Position numbers and translations under genes: made by a program. Below the pieces are notes generated by a model. It worked only from the letters and a program-made list of their open reading frames with translations. It searched no databases and was not told the DNA's origin. A stretch of DNA of 64,000 nucleotides from Veillonella sp. R32 (GTDB lineage Bacteria > Bacillota > Negativicutes > Veillonellales > Veillonellaceae). Each line of letters starts with the position of its first letter. The stretch's first letter is position 1. Positions 53,848 to 63,607 of this stretch are shown here, piece after piece. The DNA lies in NCBI RefSeq assembly GCF_010093125.1, contig NZ_NMZQ01000025.1, forward strand, positions 1-64,000, written 5' to 3'.

Positions 53848-54783
53848 ATGGCAAAACGTGCAGTCATTGCCTTAGGTGGCAATGCGTTGGGCAATACCCT
53901 GCCGGAACAGATGATAGCAGTAAAGGGCACGTCCAAGATTATAGTAGATTTAGTAGAGCTAGGCTATGAAGTGGTAGTTACCCATGGCAATGGTCCTCAA
54001 GTGGGGATGATTAATAATGCTATGGCCGCTTTATCACGAGAGAATTCTAAACAGCCTAACACGCCTTTATCTGTGTGTGTGGCAATGAGCCAAGCTTATA
54101 TAGGATATGACTTACAAAATGCGTTGCGCGAAGAATTATTGAATCGTGGGATTACTAATTTAGCCGTATCTACCATGGTAACGCAGGTGCGGGTGGATGA
54201 AAATGATCCTGGTTTTAAGAATCCTACGAAGCCTATCGGTCATTTCATGAGCGAAGCGGAAGCGCGCTATGCAGAAGAACATTATGATTATAAATGTGTA
54301 GAAGATGCTGGTCGTGGCTGGCGCCGTGTAGTGGCGTCACCGGCGCCTGTAGAAATCGTTGAATTAGAAGCGATTAAACAGCTTGTAGGGAAGCAACTCG
54401 TCATTTGCTGTGGCGGCGGGGGAATTCCAGTGGTGAAAAAAGATAATCACCTTAGTGGTGCCTCAGCCGTAATTGATAAAGATTGGACTAGCAGTGTATT
54501 AGCGCAGGCCATTGAGGCCGATGTATTCATCATATTAACGGCAGTGGAAAAAGTAGCGATTCACTTTGGTAAACCAGAGGAGCAATGGCTAGATGAAATG
54601 ACGGTGGCAGAAGCGAAAGCCTATGCGTTAGCAGGTGAATTTGCAGCTGGATCCATGCTACCTAAGGTGGAAGCAGCGATTGATTTTGCTGATAGTAAAC
54701 CAGGTCGTGTGGCCATTATTACCTTATTAGAAAAAGCTCGTGAAGGGATTGAAGGTAAAACGGGCACCCGTATTCATAAATAG
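53848..54783 (+). CDS. arcC: Carbamate kinase
   Basis: The 311-residue enzyme transfers phosphate between carbamoyl phosphate and ADP. The N-terminal RAVIALGGNALGN, THGNGPQVGMI, VICCGGGGIPVV and DKDWTSSVLAQAIEADVFI are typical. It follows ygeW by 19 bp, forming a fermentative ATP-yielding pair as in arginine or allantoin catabolism. Confidence 0.95.
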   Translation: MAKRAVIALGGNALGNTLPEQMIAVKGTSKIIVDLVELGYEVVVTHGNGPQVGMINNAMAALSRENSKQPNTPLSVCVAMSQAYIGYDLQNALREELLNRGITNLAVSTMVTQVRVDENDPGFKNPTKPIGHFMSEAEARYAEEHYDYKCVEDAGRGWRRVVASPAPVEIVELEAIKQLVGKQLVICCGGGGIPVVKKDNHLSGASAVIDKDWTSSVLAQAIEADVFIILTAVEKVAIHFGKPEEQWLDEMTVAEAKAYALAGEFAAGSMLPKVEAAIDFADSKPGRVAIITLLEKAREGIEGKTGTRIHK

Positions 54784-54798
54784 AAAGGAGGGCTCCTT

Positions 54799-56190
54799 AT
54801 GATTCTCCTCGGTGAAGGTACGGTTATTACACGCAATCCGGCGCAACCCTTTATAACACGAGGCGCCGTGGTGATGGAGGGCACTCAGATTGTAGCGGTG
54901 GGCGCGTATGATACCTTGCGCCAACAGTATCCAACGGCGACGCAGATTAAGGCTCATGGCAAGCTGATTATGCCCGCTTTTATTAATGCTCATCATCATA
55001 TTTATTCTGCCTTGGCTCGTGGTTTGAGTCTGCCTAATTACGATCCAAGCAATTTTAATGATATATTAGAAGGCTTATGGTTTTATTTAGATAGTCAATT
55101 AACCCGTGAATCCGTGTGGGCTAGTGCAGTAGCAACCTATATAGAATGCATTGAGAATGGCGTTACTTCTATTTTTGATCATCATGCAAGCTATGGTGAA
55201 ACGGAAGGAAGCCTTAGCGTTATTGCTGATGTGGCTAAACAACTGGGTGTACGTTCTTGCCTATGTTATGAAGTGAGTGATCGCCATGGCCGTGAGGCTA
55301 TGGAAGCAGCGGTGGCTGAAAATGTCCGCTTTGGTAAAGAAATAGGCGCATCATGTCGTAATGGAGCACTACAGACAGGAGCCAAAGTAGCACCTAGCCA
55401 TACGGAATCGTCGGCCATAGAATTAGCCGCTATGTTTGGACTCCATGCATCGTTTACCTTAAGCCCTGCAACACTAGCTTATGTGCGTGAGCAAAATGTA
55501 GATAAGTTAGGCTATCATATCCATATTGCAGAAGGCCTTAGCGATGAAACGGATAGTATTACTAAATATAAGAAGCGCACCGTAGAACGCTTATATGACG
55601 AAGGCATTTTAGGGCCTAATACCATAGCGGGTCACTGTATTCACATTGATGAAGCGGAGCTAGCACGGCTTCGTGAAACGGACACGTTGGTGGTTCATAA
55701 TCCAGAAAGTAATATGGGCAATGCCGTAGGGGCACCCGATATATTAGCTTTGTATCAAGCGGGTATCCGCCTTTGTTTAGGCACCGATGGTTATACCAGT
55801 GACATGTTGGAGTCCTATAAAGTAGCGAATTGTCTAGTAAAACATCGCAGTGGTTTGCCTAATCAAGGTTGGGTAGAAGTGCCTACCATGTTATTTGACA
55901 ATAACCGTAAATTAGTGGAACAATTCTTTGGTATTTCCGTAGGACAATTGCGACCAGGAGCGGTAGCCGATGTTATCGTTATGGATTATGAACCAACGAC
56001 GCCACTGACAGCGGCTAATACTAATGGTCATCTTCTCTTTGGTGCTAATGGTGGTCATGTTATTACCACTATCAGCAATGGGGTAGTTCGTTATCAGGAT
56101 CGACAGTGGCAAGGCATTGATAAAGCTAAATTGTTAGCAGATGTTCGCGAAGTGGCTAGTCAATTATGGCAAAGGAGTGTGTCCTCATGA
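54799..56190 (+). CDS. ssnA: SsnA family aminohydrolase
   Basis: The 463-residue amidohydrolase-superfamily protein has the metal motif NAHHHIYSALARG (about residue 66), GYHIHIAEG (about 237), AGHCIHIDE (about 275) and LCLGTDGYTSDM (about 323), as in guanine deaminase and chlorohydrolase relatives. SsnA is tied to Se-dependent xanthine dehydrogenase clusters and was first named for a stationary-phase effect in E. coli. AAAGGAGG precedes the ATG. It overlaps ygfK by 4 bp. Confidence 0.92.
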   Translation: MILLGEGTVITRNPAQPFITRGAVVMEGTQIVAVGAYDTLRQQYPTATQIKAHGKLIMPAFINAHHHIYSALARGLSLPNYDPSNFNDILEGLWFYLDSQLTRESVWASAVATYIECIENGVTSIFDHHASYGETEGSLSVIADVAKQLGVRSCLCYEVSDRHGREAMEAAVAENVRFGKEIGASCRNGALQTGAKVAPSHTESSAIELAAMFGLHASFTLSPATLAYVREQNVDKLGYHIHIAEGLSDETDSITKYKKRTVERLYDEGILGPNTIAGHCIHIDEAELARLRETDTLVVHNPESNMGNAVGAPDILALYQAGIRLCLGTDGYTSDMLESYKVANCLVKHRSGLPNQGWVEVPTMLFDNNRKLVEQFFGISVGQLRPGAVADVIVMDYEPTTPLTAANTNGHLLFGANGGHVITTISNGVVRYQDRQWQGIDKAKLLADVREVASQLWQRSVSS

Positions 56191-57875
56191 GCGATTGTAT
56201 GTATCCCGTAAGTTTTGAAACGCTAATGGAACATATTTTGCGAGAATATGAGCAACATCAGCGCATTTATAATGTAACAAACGTTCATCAGTATACAGGT
56301 ACTGACCGATTAACTTTATTTGGTAAACAATTAGAGAACCCCTTAGGGCCAGCAGCAGGGCCACATACTCAATTGGCACAAAATATAGTAGCAGCCTATG
56401 TAGGGGGCGCTCGTTTCATAGAATTAAAGACTGTCCAAACGATGTATGGGGAAGATCTAGGTATCCCAAGACCTTGTATTTACTCCAATGATGAGTCATA
56501 TAATGTGGAATGGTCTGCTGAGTTTCGGGCCGATGAGGCGATGGCTGAATATATTAAAGCGTGGGTGGCTATAAAATTACTTAGCAAGGAGCTGGGGCTT
56601 GGAGATCCTAATGGTTTTATTTTCAATATGAGCGTGGGCTATAACCTAGCAGGCATTCAAGATCCTTTGATTGATTCATTTATTGAAAACTTAAAAGATG
56701 CTAGCCAGACTAGCACGTGGCAAGTATGTAAGCAATGGGCTCTCGATAATTTAGCTCGTTTTAAACACATCGATGAAGCCTATGTAACGCAGTTAGATGC
56801 CCATATTTGTCAGTCTATTACCTTATCGACGATGCACGGCTGTCCGGCCAATGAAATTGAAGCAATTTGTTCTTATTTATTGAAAGAAAAGGGCTTAAAT
56901 CTATATCTCAAGTGTAATCCTACTTTGTTAGGCTATGACCGAGTTCGTCGATTGTTGGATGACACTGGTTTTGACTATGTTGTATTTGATAAACATCAGT
57001 TTGAAGTAGACCCGACGATGGCTACGGCTGTTCCGATGATTCAACGGTTACAGGCCTTAGGCGAAGCGTGTGGTAAACAATTTGGGGTAAAATTAACGAA
57101 TACTTTCCCCGTTCAAATACAATCAGCGGAATTGCCTGGTGAGCAAATGTATATGGCGGGCAAGGCTTTATTGCCACTGACTATTACCTTAGCGGCGGAA
57201 TTAAGTGAGGCCTTAGCTGGTAAATTAGCCATTTCCTATAGTGGTGGTGCCGATATGAAGACCATTAAGGAGATTTTCAGTGCCGGCATTTGGCCAGTTA
57301 CAGTCTGTACGACCTTGTTACAAGGGGCGGGCTATGATCAGTTAGGGGGCTTAGCAAAACAAGTAGAGGCCGTGCCGTATGAGGCAGTTCAAGAATTACA
57401 AGTGGCGCAGATTAAAGCCTTAGCCGCGAAAGTAGCGACTTCGGAAAGTTTACATAAAACGGCGGCTATGCGTCTAAAACGGGAAAAACAACCGGGGTTT
57501 CAAGGGGCACGCAGTGAAGACTATCATTGTCGCGTAACGTGTGGCAATTGTGTGCGAGTTTGCCCAAATCGAACGAATGAAATGTTAGAAGTAAATGGTG
57601 AAAAGTTGATTATTCATATAGATGAGTCTTGTAATGAATGTGGTAACTGTGCCTGCAATTGTATTGAACCGTGCCAGCCTTATAAAGATCGCCTTACCTA
57701 TTTCTTAGATGCAGAGCGTTTAGGCGCTAGTACCAATGATGGCTTTTATAAAGTAGGTAATCAGTGGGGTTATCGGTTCCAAGGTGCGGAAGCTGTTAGT
57801 GAATTAGCCGATTTGCCAGCACCATTACAAACTATCGTAAGTACGTTTATTAAAGAATTGCCGTATTATATATAG
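56187..57875 (+). CDS. ygfK: YgfK-type oxidoreductase, short form lacking the FAD/NAD(P) module
   Basis: The protein has 562 residues, against about 1,000 in E. coli YgfK. Residues 1 to about 400 are the dihydroorotate-dehydrogenase-like TIM barrel (LENPLGPAAGPHTQLAQNIV, STMHGCPANEIEAI, AISYSGGADMKTIKEIF). The protein then passes directly to a two-cluster ferredoxin domain (CGNCVRVCPNR, CNECGNCACNC; about 445-495). In E. coli a GltD-like FAD/NAD(P) module lies between these parts; here it is absent with no frameshift. ATG 56187 overlaps the ssnA stop. The ferredoxin domain implies electron transfer with a ferredoxin or with the xanthine dehydrogenase encoded next. Confidence 0.88.
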   Translation: MSDCMYPVSFETLMEHILREYEQHQRIYNVTNVHQYTGTDRLTLFGKQLENPLGPAAGPHTQLAQNIVAAYVGGARFIELKTVQTMYGEDLGIPRPCIYSNDESYNVEWSAEFRADEAMAEYIKAWVAIKLLSKELGLGDPNGFIFNMSVGYNLAGIQDPLIDSFIENLKDASQTSTWQVCKQWALDNLARFKHIDEAYVTQLDAHICQSITLSTMHGCPANEIEAICSYLLKEKGLNLYLKCNPTLLGYDRVRRLLDDTGFDYVVFDKHQFEVDPTMATAVPMIQRLQALGEACGKQFGVKLTNTFPVQIQSAELPGEQMYMAGKALLPLTITLAAELSEALAGKLAISYSGGADMKTIKEIFSAGIWPVTVCTTLLQGAGYDQLGGLAKQVEAVPYEAVQELQVAQIKALAAKVATSESLHKTAAMRLKREKQPGFQGARSEDYHCRVTCGNCVRVCPNRTNEMLEVNGEKLIIHIDESCNECGNCACNCIEPCQPYKDRLTYFLDAERLGASTNDGFYKVGNQWGYRFQGAEAVSELADLPAPLQTIVSTFIKELPYYI

Positions 57876-57908
57876 TCCCTCAGGTGATTGAGAAGGGAGG
57901 GCTGGCCT

Positions 57909-60464
57909 GTGTTTCGATTTCAAATCAACGGGCAGTGGCACGAAGCAGCGACAGATAAGACCTTGTTGCAATATCTGCGTGATGACCTTCGTTTAACAGG
58001 AACTAAAGATGGCTGTGCCGCTGGAGCTTGTGGCGCGTGTACAGTCATTGTGGCAGGGAAAAAAGTAAAAGCCTGTGTATTTCGTCTATCCCAGTTAGTG
58101 GATAAGCCGGTGATTACTATTGAAGGCTTAACGGAGCGAGAAAAAGAAGTCTATGTATATGCTTTTGGTGAATGTGGGGCCGTGCAATGTGGGTTCTGCA
58201 TTCCCGGTATGATTATGAGTGCGAAAGCACTATTGGATGAAAATTTAAAACCTACCAGGGACGATGTGAAATTAGCCATTAATGGTAATATCTGTCGTTG
58301 TACTGGGTATGTGAAAATCGAAGATGCTATATTATTAGCCGCTAAATTATTTCGTGAGAATAGCCCGGTGCCAAAGAGTGATCGGTCTGGTAAAATCGGC
58401 TCCTTATTGCATCGAGTAGATGCTGCTGAAAAGACCTTGGGCACTGGTTTATATACGGATGATATGACTTTGCCGGGTATGATTTATGCCAAAGCAGTGC
58501 GGTCTAGCTATCCGCGGGCTATCGTGGAGCATATTGATATTTCCAAAGCCTTAGCTCATCCAGATTGTGTGACCGTGTTATTGGCGAAGGATGTGCCCTT
58601 TAATAAAACAGGGCATATCATTCAAGATTGGGATGTGCTCATCGCTGAAGGCGATACTACGCGCTATATGGGTGATGCTATTGCTTTAGTAGCTACCGAG
58701 CATAAAGATACGCTTGATGAAGTTTGTAAATTAGTGGAGGTAAGGTATACCGAGTTAACGCCTATTACCTCGCCAGAACAAGCGCTAGCACCGGATGCGC
58801 CGAAGCTCCATGAAAATGGCAATATTTTATCACATCAATTATTTCAGCGTGGTAATGCGGAGGAAGCTATTAAAAAGGCTAAATATGTAGTGACTCGTCA
58901 TTATTCCACACCACAGACGGACCATGCGTTTATGGAGCCAGAATGTGCTATTGCCGAACCCCGGCCTGATGGGGGACTCAATATGTACACTGGGGGTCAA
59001 AGTGTGTATGATGAACAGCATGAAATCAGCCGTATGTTACAAATTGAAGCGGACCAAGTGCATGTACATAGCATGCTCGTAGGTGGTGGCTTTGGCGGTA
59101 AAGAAGATATGAGTGTGCAACACCATGCGGCGCTCATGGCTTGGCATACGAAGCGACCAGTAAAAGTAAAATTTTCACGGCAAGAAAGTTTAGATATTCA
59201 TGTGAAACGCCATGCTATGGAAATGGATATTACGACTGCTTGTGATGAACAGGGCAAACTTGTAGCTAGTAAAGTCATCATCGTATCAGATTGTGGCGCT
59301 TATGCATCCTTAGGCGGTCCTGTCTTGCAACGGGCCTGCACTCATTCAGGGGGACCGTATCAATATGATAACTTCTATGTAGAAGGAACCTGTGTATATA
59401 CGAATAATGTACCTGGTGGTGCATTCCGTGGCTTTGGAGTAACACAAAGTGTATTCGGTCAAGAAGTGAATATGGATATATTGGCTCAAATGGCGGGGCT
59501 GGATCCTTGGGAATTCCGCTATAAAAACGCTATTCGACCAGGTCAAGCGCTCCCTAATGGTCAATTAGCTGGTCCTGAAACAGGTCTCGTGGAATGTTTA
59601 GAGCAGGTGAAAGAAGCGTTTTATGCGTCTCCGCGTACAGGTCTAGCTGTATGTATGAAAAATAGTGGTATTGGCGTAGGTTTACCTGATGTGGGTCGGG
59701 CTTGCTTAGAAGTAAAAGCGGGGAAGGTTCATATCCGTACGTCTGCTGCTTGCATTGGCCAAGGCTTAGGCACGGTGGCCACGCACATTCTTTGTGAAAC
59801 GGCAGGTGTTTCCCCAGACGATGTTATCGTAGAAGCACCAGACACGGATCGCACGCCTGATTCAGGAACTACTACAGCTTCGCGTCAGACCGTCTTTACT
59901 GGCGAAGCGGTGCGCGTAGCCGCTAATGAATTACAGCAAATCTTAGCCAGTGGTAAAACCTTAGCCGATTTAGAAGGCTGTGAATACTATGGTGAATACC
60001 ACGGGATAACCGATAAAATGGGGTCGGCTAAACCCAATCCAGTGAGTCATGTAGCCTATGGCTATGGTGCGTGTGTGGCTACCATTGATGATAAAAATTT
60101 TGTCAGCCATATGGACGTAGCATTTGATGTGGGGCGTGTAATTAATCCTAAAGCCTGTGAAGGTCAAGTTGAAGGGGGCACTCTCATGGGCATGGGGTAT
60201 GGAGTGACGGAAGATTTTGTAATGAATAATGGTCGTGTCATGAGTAAATACGGCACCTTAGGTTTATTACGTGCCAAGCAACGGCCAGAGATTACGGTAC
60301 ATTTTGTTGAAAAGGGCACGCCTGATCAAATGGCTTATGGGGCGAAAGGGATTGGCGAAATCAGTAGCATTCCTATGGCGCCAGCAATTTCCAATGCATT
60401 CCGGCGCATTGATGGTGAAGAACGTCGGCGACTTCCTTTGCAACATACAGGATATAAGCGATGA
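57909..60464 (+). CDS. Selenium-dependent xanthine dehydrogenase family protein
   Basis: The 851-residue molybdenum hydroxylase fuses two parts. An N-terminal [2Fe-2S] domain has a plant-type cluster CAAGACGACTV and a second cluster with CGFCIPGM and NICRCTGY. The molybdopterin domain runs from about residue 165 onward, with GGGFGGKEDMS, GAFRGFGVTQSVFGQE and the catalytic glutamate in GAKGIGEIS near the C-terminus. No FAD domain is present. Its partners ygeY, ygfK and ssnA place it in the Se-dependent family, which carries a labile selenium ligand rather than selenocysteine. GTG 57909 follows GGGAGGG. Probable reaction: interconversion of hypoxanthine, xanthine and urate. Confidence 0.92.
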   Translation: MFRFQINGQWHEAATDKTLLQYLRDDLRLTGTKDGCAAGACGACTVIVAGKKVKACVFRLSQLVDKPVITIEGLTEREKEVYVYAFGECGAVQCGFCIPGMIMSAKALLDENLKPTRDDVKLAINGNICRCTGYVKIEDAILLAAKLFRENSPVPKSDRSGKIGSLLHRVDAAEKTLGTGLYTDDMTLPGMIYAKAVRSSYPRAIVEHIDISKALAHPDCVTVLLAKDVPFNKTGHIIQDWDVLIAEGDTTRYMGDAIALVATEHKDTLDEVCKLVEVRYTELTPITSPEQALAPDAPKLHENGNILSHQLFQRGNAEEAIKKAKYVVTRHYSTPQTDHAFMEPECAIAEPRPDGGLNMYTGGQSVYDEQHEISRMLQIEADQVHVHSMLVGGGFGGKEDMSVQHHAALMAWHTKRPVKVKFSRQESLDIHVKRHAMEMDITTACDEQGKLVASKVIIVSDCGAYASLGGPVLQRACTHSGGPYQYDNFYVEGTCVYTNNVPGGAFRGFGVTQSVFGQEVNMDILAQMAGLDPWEFRYKNAIRPGQALPNGQLAGPETGLVECLEQVKEAFYASPRTGLAVCMKNSGIGVGLPDVGRACLEVKAGKVHIRTSAACIGQGLGTVATHILCETAGVSPDDVIVEAPDTDRTPDSGTTTASRQTVFTGEAVRVAANELQQILASGKTLADLEGCEYYGEYHGITDKMGSAKPNPVSHVAYGYGACVATIDDKNFVSHMDVAFDVGRVINPKACEGQVEGGTLMGMGYGVTEDFVMNNGRVMSKYGTLGLLRAKQRPEITVHFVEKGTPDQMAYGAKGIGEISSIPMAPAISNAFRRIDGEERRRLPLQHTGYKR

Positions 60465-60482
60465 GCAAGGAGTTGAAGGACT

Positions 60483-61856
60483 ATGAAAAACGAGGAACAA
60501 ACTGTCCTGATGGCAAACACTATGACCGAAGTACCAACAGAAGTAAGTCCAGTGGATGAAATTATGCCATTGACCCCCATGTTTGCGTATGGATTGCAGC
60601 ATGTGTTAGCCATGTATGCGGGGGCTGTAGCAGTACCCATTATTATTGCCCAAGGCCTAGGGTTATCTACAGAACAACTGACCTGCTTGATTAATGCGGA
60701 CTTAATGGCAGCGGGCATTGCTACATTGATTCAAACTATTGGGTTTTGGCATATTGGGGCTAAAATCCCTATGATTCAAGGTGTTAGCTTTGCTTCCGTA
60801 GCCCCCATGTTAATCATTGGCAAAGATTTTGGTTTGCCTGGTATCTTTGGGGCTGTTTTAGTGGCTGGTTTATTTGGCTTTATAATTTCTCCCTATTTTA
60901 GTAAATTAATTCGATTTTTTCCTCCGGTAGTCACAGGGACTATCATTACCTTGATTGGTATTTCTTTATTGCCTGTAGCCGTGCGTTGGGCTGGTGGAGG
61001 TAATCCGAATTCGCCCGATTTTGCCAGTTTACACAATTTAGGCTTAGCTATTATAACGCTGGCCATTGTGGTATTGGTATATCGTGTATTTAAAGGGTTT
61101 ATTAGCAATTTATCTATATTGATTGGCCTAGTTGGTGGCACGGCGGTGGCGTATTTTATGGGCTACACCAATTTTAGCGCTGTTAGCACTGCTAGTTGGG
61201 TGGGCATTGTACCTCCTTTATACTTTGGTTGGCCTATTTTTGACCTTGCCGCGATTGCTTCTATGATTATAGTTATGCTTGTTATCATGGTGGAAACGAC
61301 TGGTGATTGTATTGCCATTGGTGAAATCGTAGGGCGTCATGTGGATAAACCAAGATTGGCTGCTTGTTTACGGGCGGATGGTCTATCAACGGCGATTGCA
61401 GCGATTCTTAATACGTTCCCTCATTCTGCGTTTGCACAAAATGTAGGGCTCGTGGCGGTAACTGGTATTAAGAGTCGGTATGTAGTGGCTTGTTCAGGCA
61501 TTATACTTCTCGTATTAGGTTTATTTCCTAAAATGGGGGCGCTCATTGCGTCTATCCCTAGTGCTGTGCTTGGCGGGGCAGGATTGGCCATGTTTGGCAT
61601 GATCATTGCTAGTGGTATCCGTGCTTTAGGGAAAGTATCCTTTGATGGCAATTATAATTTAATGATTGTAGCAGTTAGCATTAGTGTGGGCATGATTACT
61701 TTAGTATATCCAAGCTTTTTTGCTCGTTTTCCACAATGGGCGCAAACAGTAATGCACAGTGGTATTACCTTAGGCAGTTTGGTAGCCGTTATTATGAATA
61801 TTTTATTGAATGGTAGTGAAGGGCATCCGTCCGATCGACCTGATAAAATTAAATAA
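60483..61856 (+). CDS. NCS2 xanthine/urate permease, copy 1
   Basis: The 457-residue permease has a conserved core starting PLTPMFAYGLQHVLAMYAGA, the binding helix VMVETTGDCIAIGEIVGR with its glutamate, and a C-terminal region NTFPHSAFAQNVGLVAVTG. These features match the xanthine/uric acid branch (PbuX, YgfU, UacT). It lies 19 bp after the xanthine dehydrogenase gene, so it should be the transport component of the purine operon. Confidence 0.93.
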   Translation: MKNEEQTVLMANTMTEVPTEVSPVDEIMPLTPMFAYGLQHVLAMYAGAVAVPIIIAQGLGLSTEQLTCLINADLMAAGIATLIQTIGFWHIGAKIPMIQGVSFASVAPMLIIGKDFGLPGIFGAVLVAGLFGFIISPYFSKLIRFFPPVVTGTIITLIGISLLPVAVRWAGGGNPNSPDFASLHNLGLAIITLAIVVLVYRVFKGFISNLSILIGLVGGTAVAYFMGYTNFSAVSTASWVGIVPPLYFGWPIFDLAAIASMIIVMLVIMVETTGDCIAIGEIVGRHVDKPRLAACLRADGLSTAIAAILNTFPHSAFAQNVGLVAVTGIKSRYVVACSGIILLVLGLFPKMGALIASIPSAVLGGAGLAMFGMIIASGIRALGKVSFDGNYNLMIVAVSISVGMITLVYPSFFARFPQWAQTVMHSGITLGSLVAVIMNILLNGSEGHPSDRPDKIK

Positions 61857-62272
61857 GATATTATTTTTATTACACCTCCCTTGGGGCCTTTATGAAATGT
61901 AGGCAGTTTCATAAAGGCTCTTTTTTAGTATGTTCTTGTGAATACTTTTTTTAGTATGGTTTTAGGAATCCTCGTTTCAAAAGAGTCCTTAGTTGTAAGC
62001 GGTAGCGGCGTTATTCTTAAAATTTAGTCTTATTATGAGAAAATAGCTTTTGACAAATAGGGAACAATCGTTGTTTAATAAATATAAGAAATATATAGTT
62101 GACATTAAATTAGAAATATTTATTAAAATGCAAGTGAAATTTATAAATTCTAAAGTAGTTGAGGGACTTGGCAAAGGTGGCCTACGGTGCTGCTAATTTA
62201 TAGATTTTAGATAACTATTTCTAAAGCTAACTATATGTTAGGTATAATGGTATTTTGTATGAGGGGGTTCTC
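61857..62272 (+). promoter_or_regulatory. Terminator and promoter region between the two purine permeases
   Basis: A terminator (perfect 12-bp stem GCCTTTATGAAA, 61886-61897, with 61907-61918, then T6) ends the purine operon. Downstream are candidate promoters TTGACA 62050 with TTTAAT 62074 (18 bp) and TTGACA 62099 with TATTAA 62121 (16 bp). A TATAAT also lies at 62243-62248. I looked for a purine or xanthine riboswitch and saw none. No gene is present. Confidence 0.65.
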
Positions 62273-63607
62273 ATGAGCGAAGACATTAAAAAGGCGGTTC
62301 ATCCTGTAGATGAAATGTTGCCAACCTCGCAATTATTTGCCTATGGTTTGCAACACGTATTGGCTATGTATGCAGGGGCTGTAGCAGTACCAATTATTGT
62401 GGCCCAAGCCATGCATTTATCAGCGGAACAATTAATTCATCTAATTAACGCTGACTTATTTACCTGTGGTATTGCCACATTGATTCAGACCTTAGGCTTC
62501 TGGAAAGTAGGGGCTCGTATTCCAATGATTCAAGGGGTAACCTTTGCTTCCGTAACGCCGATGATTGTTATTGGCTCGCAAGGCGGAATGACTGCCATCT
62601 GTGGGGCCATCATTGTGGCCGGTCTATTTACCTTTTTAATAGCGCCGTATTTTAGTCGTTTGATTCGTTTGTTCCCGCCAGTGGTAACAGGCACGATTAT
62701 TACCATTATAGGGATAACCTTATTACCAGTATCCGTACGTTGGATTACGGGCTATGCAAAGCCTACGTCACCAGAATTTGCCAGTCCTATGAGTTTGTTC
62801 TTGGCCTTTTTAACCTTAGCTATCGTTATCATTGTATATCGGTTCTGTAAAGGCTTCCTAAGCAATATTTCCGTATTAATTGGCTTAATTGGGGGCACTA
62901 TTATTGCCACTATTTTGGGTGTTGCTGATTTTAGCGAAGTAGCCACTGCCGATTGGGTAGGCTTCATTACGCCTTTCTCCTTTGGGTATCCTACTTTCGA
63001 TGTAGGTGCTATCCTTTCGATGATTATTGTTATGATTGTTGTTATGGTTGAAACGACAGGTGACTGCGTAGCAATCGGTGAAATCGTAGGTAAGCCAATG
63101 GGCCGTAAGGGCCTTGCTAAATGCTTGCGGGCTGACGGACTATCCACCATGCTCGGCGGTATTTTCAATAGCTTCCCATACACTGCATTTGCTCAAAATG
63201 TAGGCCTTTTGGCGGTAACTCGTGTAAAAAGCCGCTTTGTAGTTGCTATGTCTGGTTTAATTCTCGTAGTCTTAGGTTTGGTACCTAAAATGGCGGCTGT
63301 AGTGGCATGCATTCCTAACTCTGTATTAGGTGGTGCCGGTATTGCCATGTTCGGTATGATCATTGCCAGTGGTATTCGCGCTTTATCTAAAGTTAACTTT
63401 GAAGGCAATTACAACTTAATGTTGGTAGCTGTAAGTATTGGTATGAGCATGGTTACGTTAACGGAGCCTAATTTCTACCATAACTTCCCCAGCTGGACGG
63501 CTGTTATTTTACATAGTGGCATTACCCTTGGTAGTTTGACTGCAGTTATTTTAAACCTAATCTTCAATGGTTTTGGCAAAGAAGAACCGGTTGAAGAAGA
63601 GGATTAA
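62273..63607 (+). CDS. NCS2 xanthine/urate permease, copy 2
   Basis: This 444-residue close paralogue of the preceding permease has the same N-terminal LFAYGLQHVLAMYAGAVAVP block, the VMVETTGDCVAIGEIVGKP helix and NSFPYTAFAQNVGLLAVTR. Its C-terminus is acidic (EEPVEEED). ATG 62273 has GAGGGGG upstream; an in-frame ATG at 62255 lies before that site. Own transcription is likely. The two copies may differ in substrate (xanthine against urate or guanine) or affinity. Confidence 0.93.
   Translation: MSEDIKKAVHPVDEMLPTSQLFAYGLQHVLAMYAGAVAVPIIVAQAMHLSAEQLIHLINADLFTCGIATLIQTLGFWKVGARIPMIQGVTFASVTPMIVIGSQGGMTAICGAIIVAGLFTFLIAPYFSRLIRLFPPVVTGTIITIIGITLLPVSVRWITGYAKPTSPEFASPMSLFLAFLTLAIVIIVYRFCKGFLSNISVLIGLIGGTIIATILGVADFSEVATADWVGFITPFSFGYPTFDVGAILSMIIVMIVVMVETTGDCVAIGEIVGKPMGRKGLAKCLRADGLSTMLGGIFNSFPYTAFAQNVGLLAVTRVKSRFVVAMSGLILVVLGLVPKMAAVVACIPNSVLGGAGIAMFGMIIASGIRALSKVNFEGNYNLMLVAVSIGMSMVTLTEPNFYHNFPSWTAVILHSGITLGSLTAVILNLIFNGFGKEEPVEEED

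Noticed and set aside
57909-60464. Selenocysteine codon in the selenium-dependent hydroxylase
   Set aside because: There is no internal TGA; selenium in this family is a labile ligand at the molybdenum centre.
61926-62272. Possible purine or xanthine riboswitch before the second permease
   Set aside because: The conserved core elements of the purine riboswitch are not present, and no convincing multi-stem fold was found by eye.
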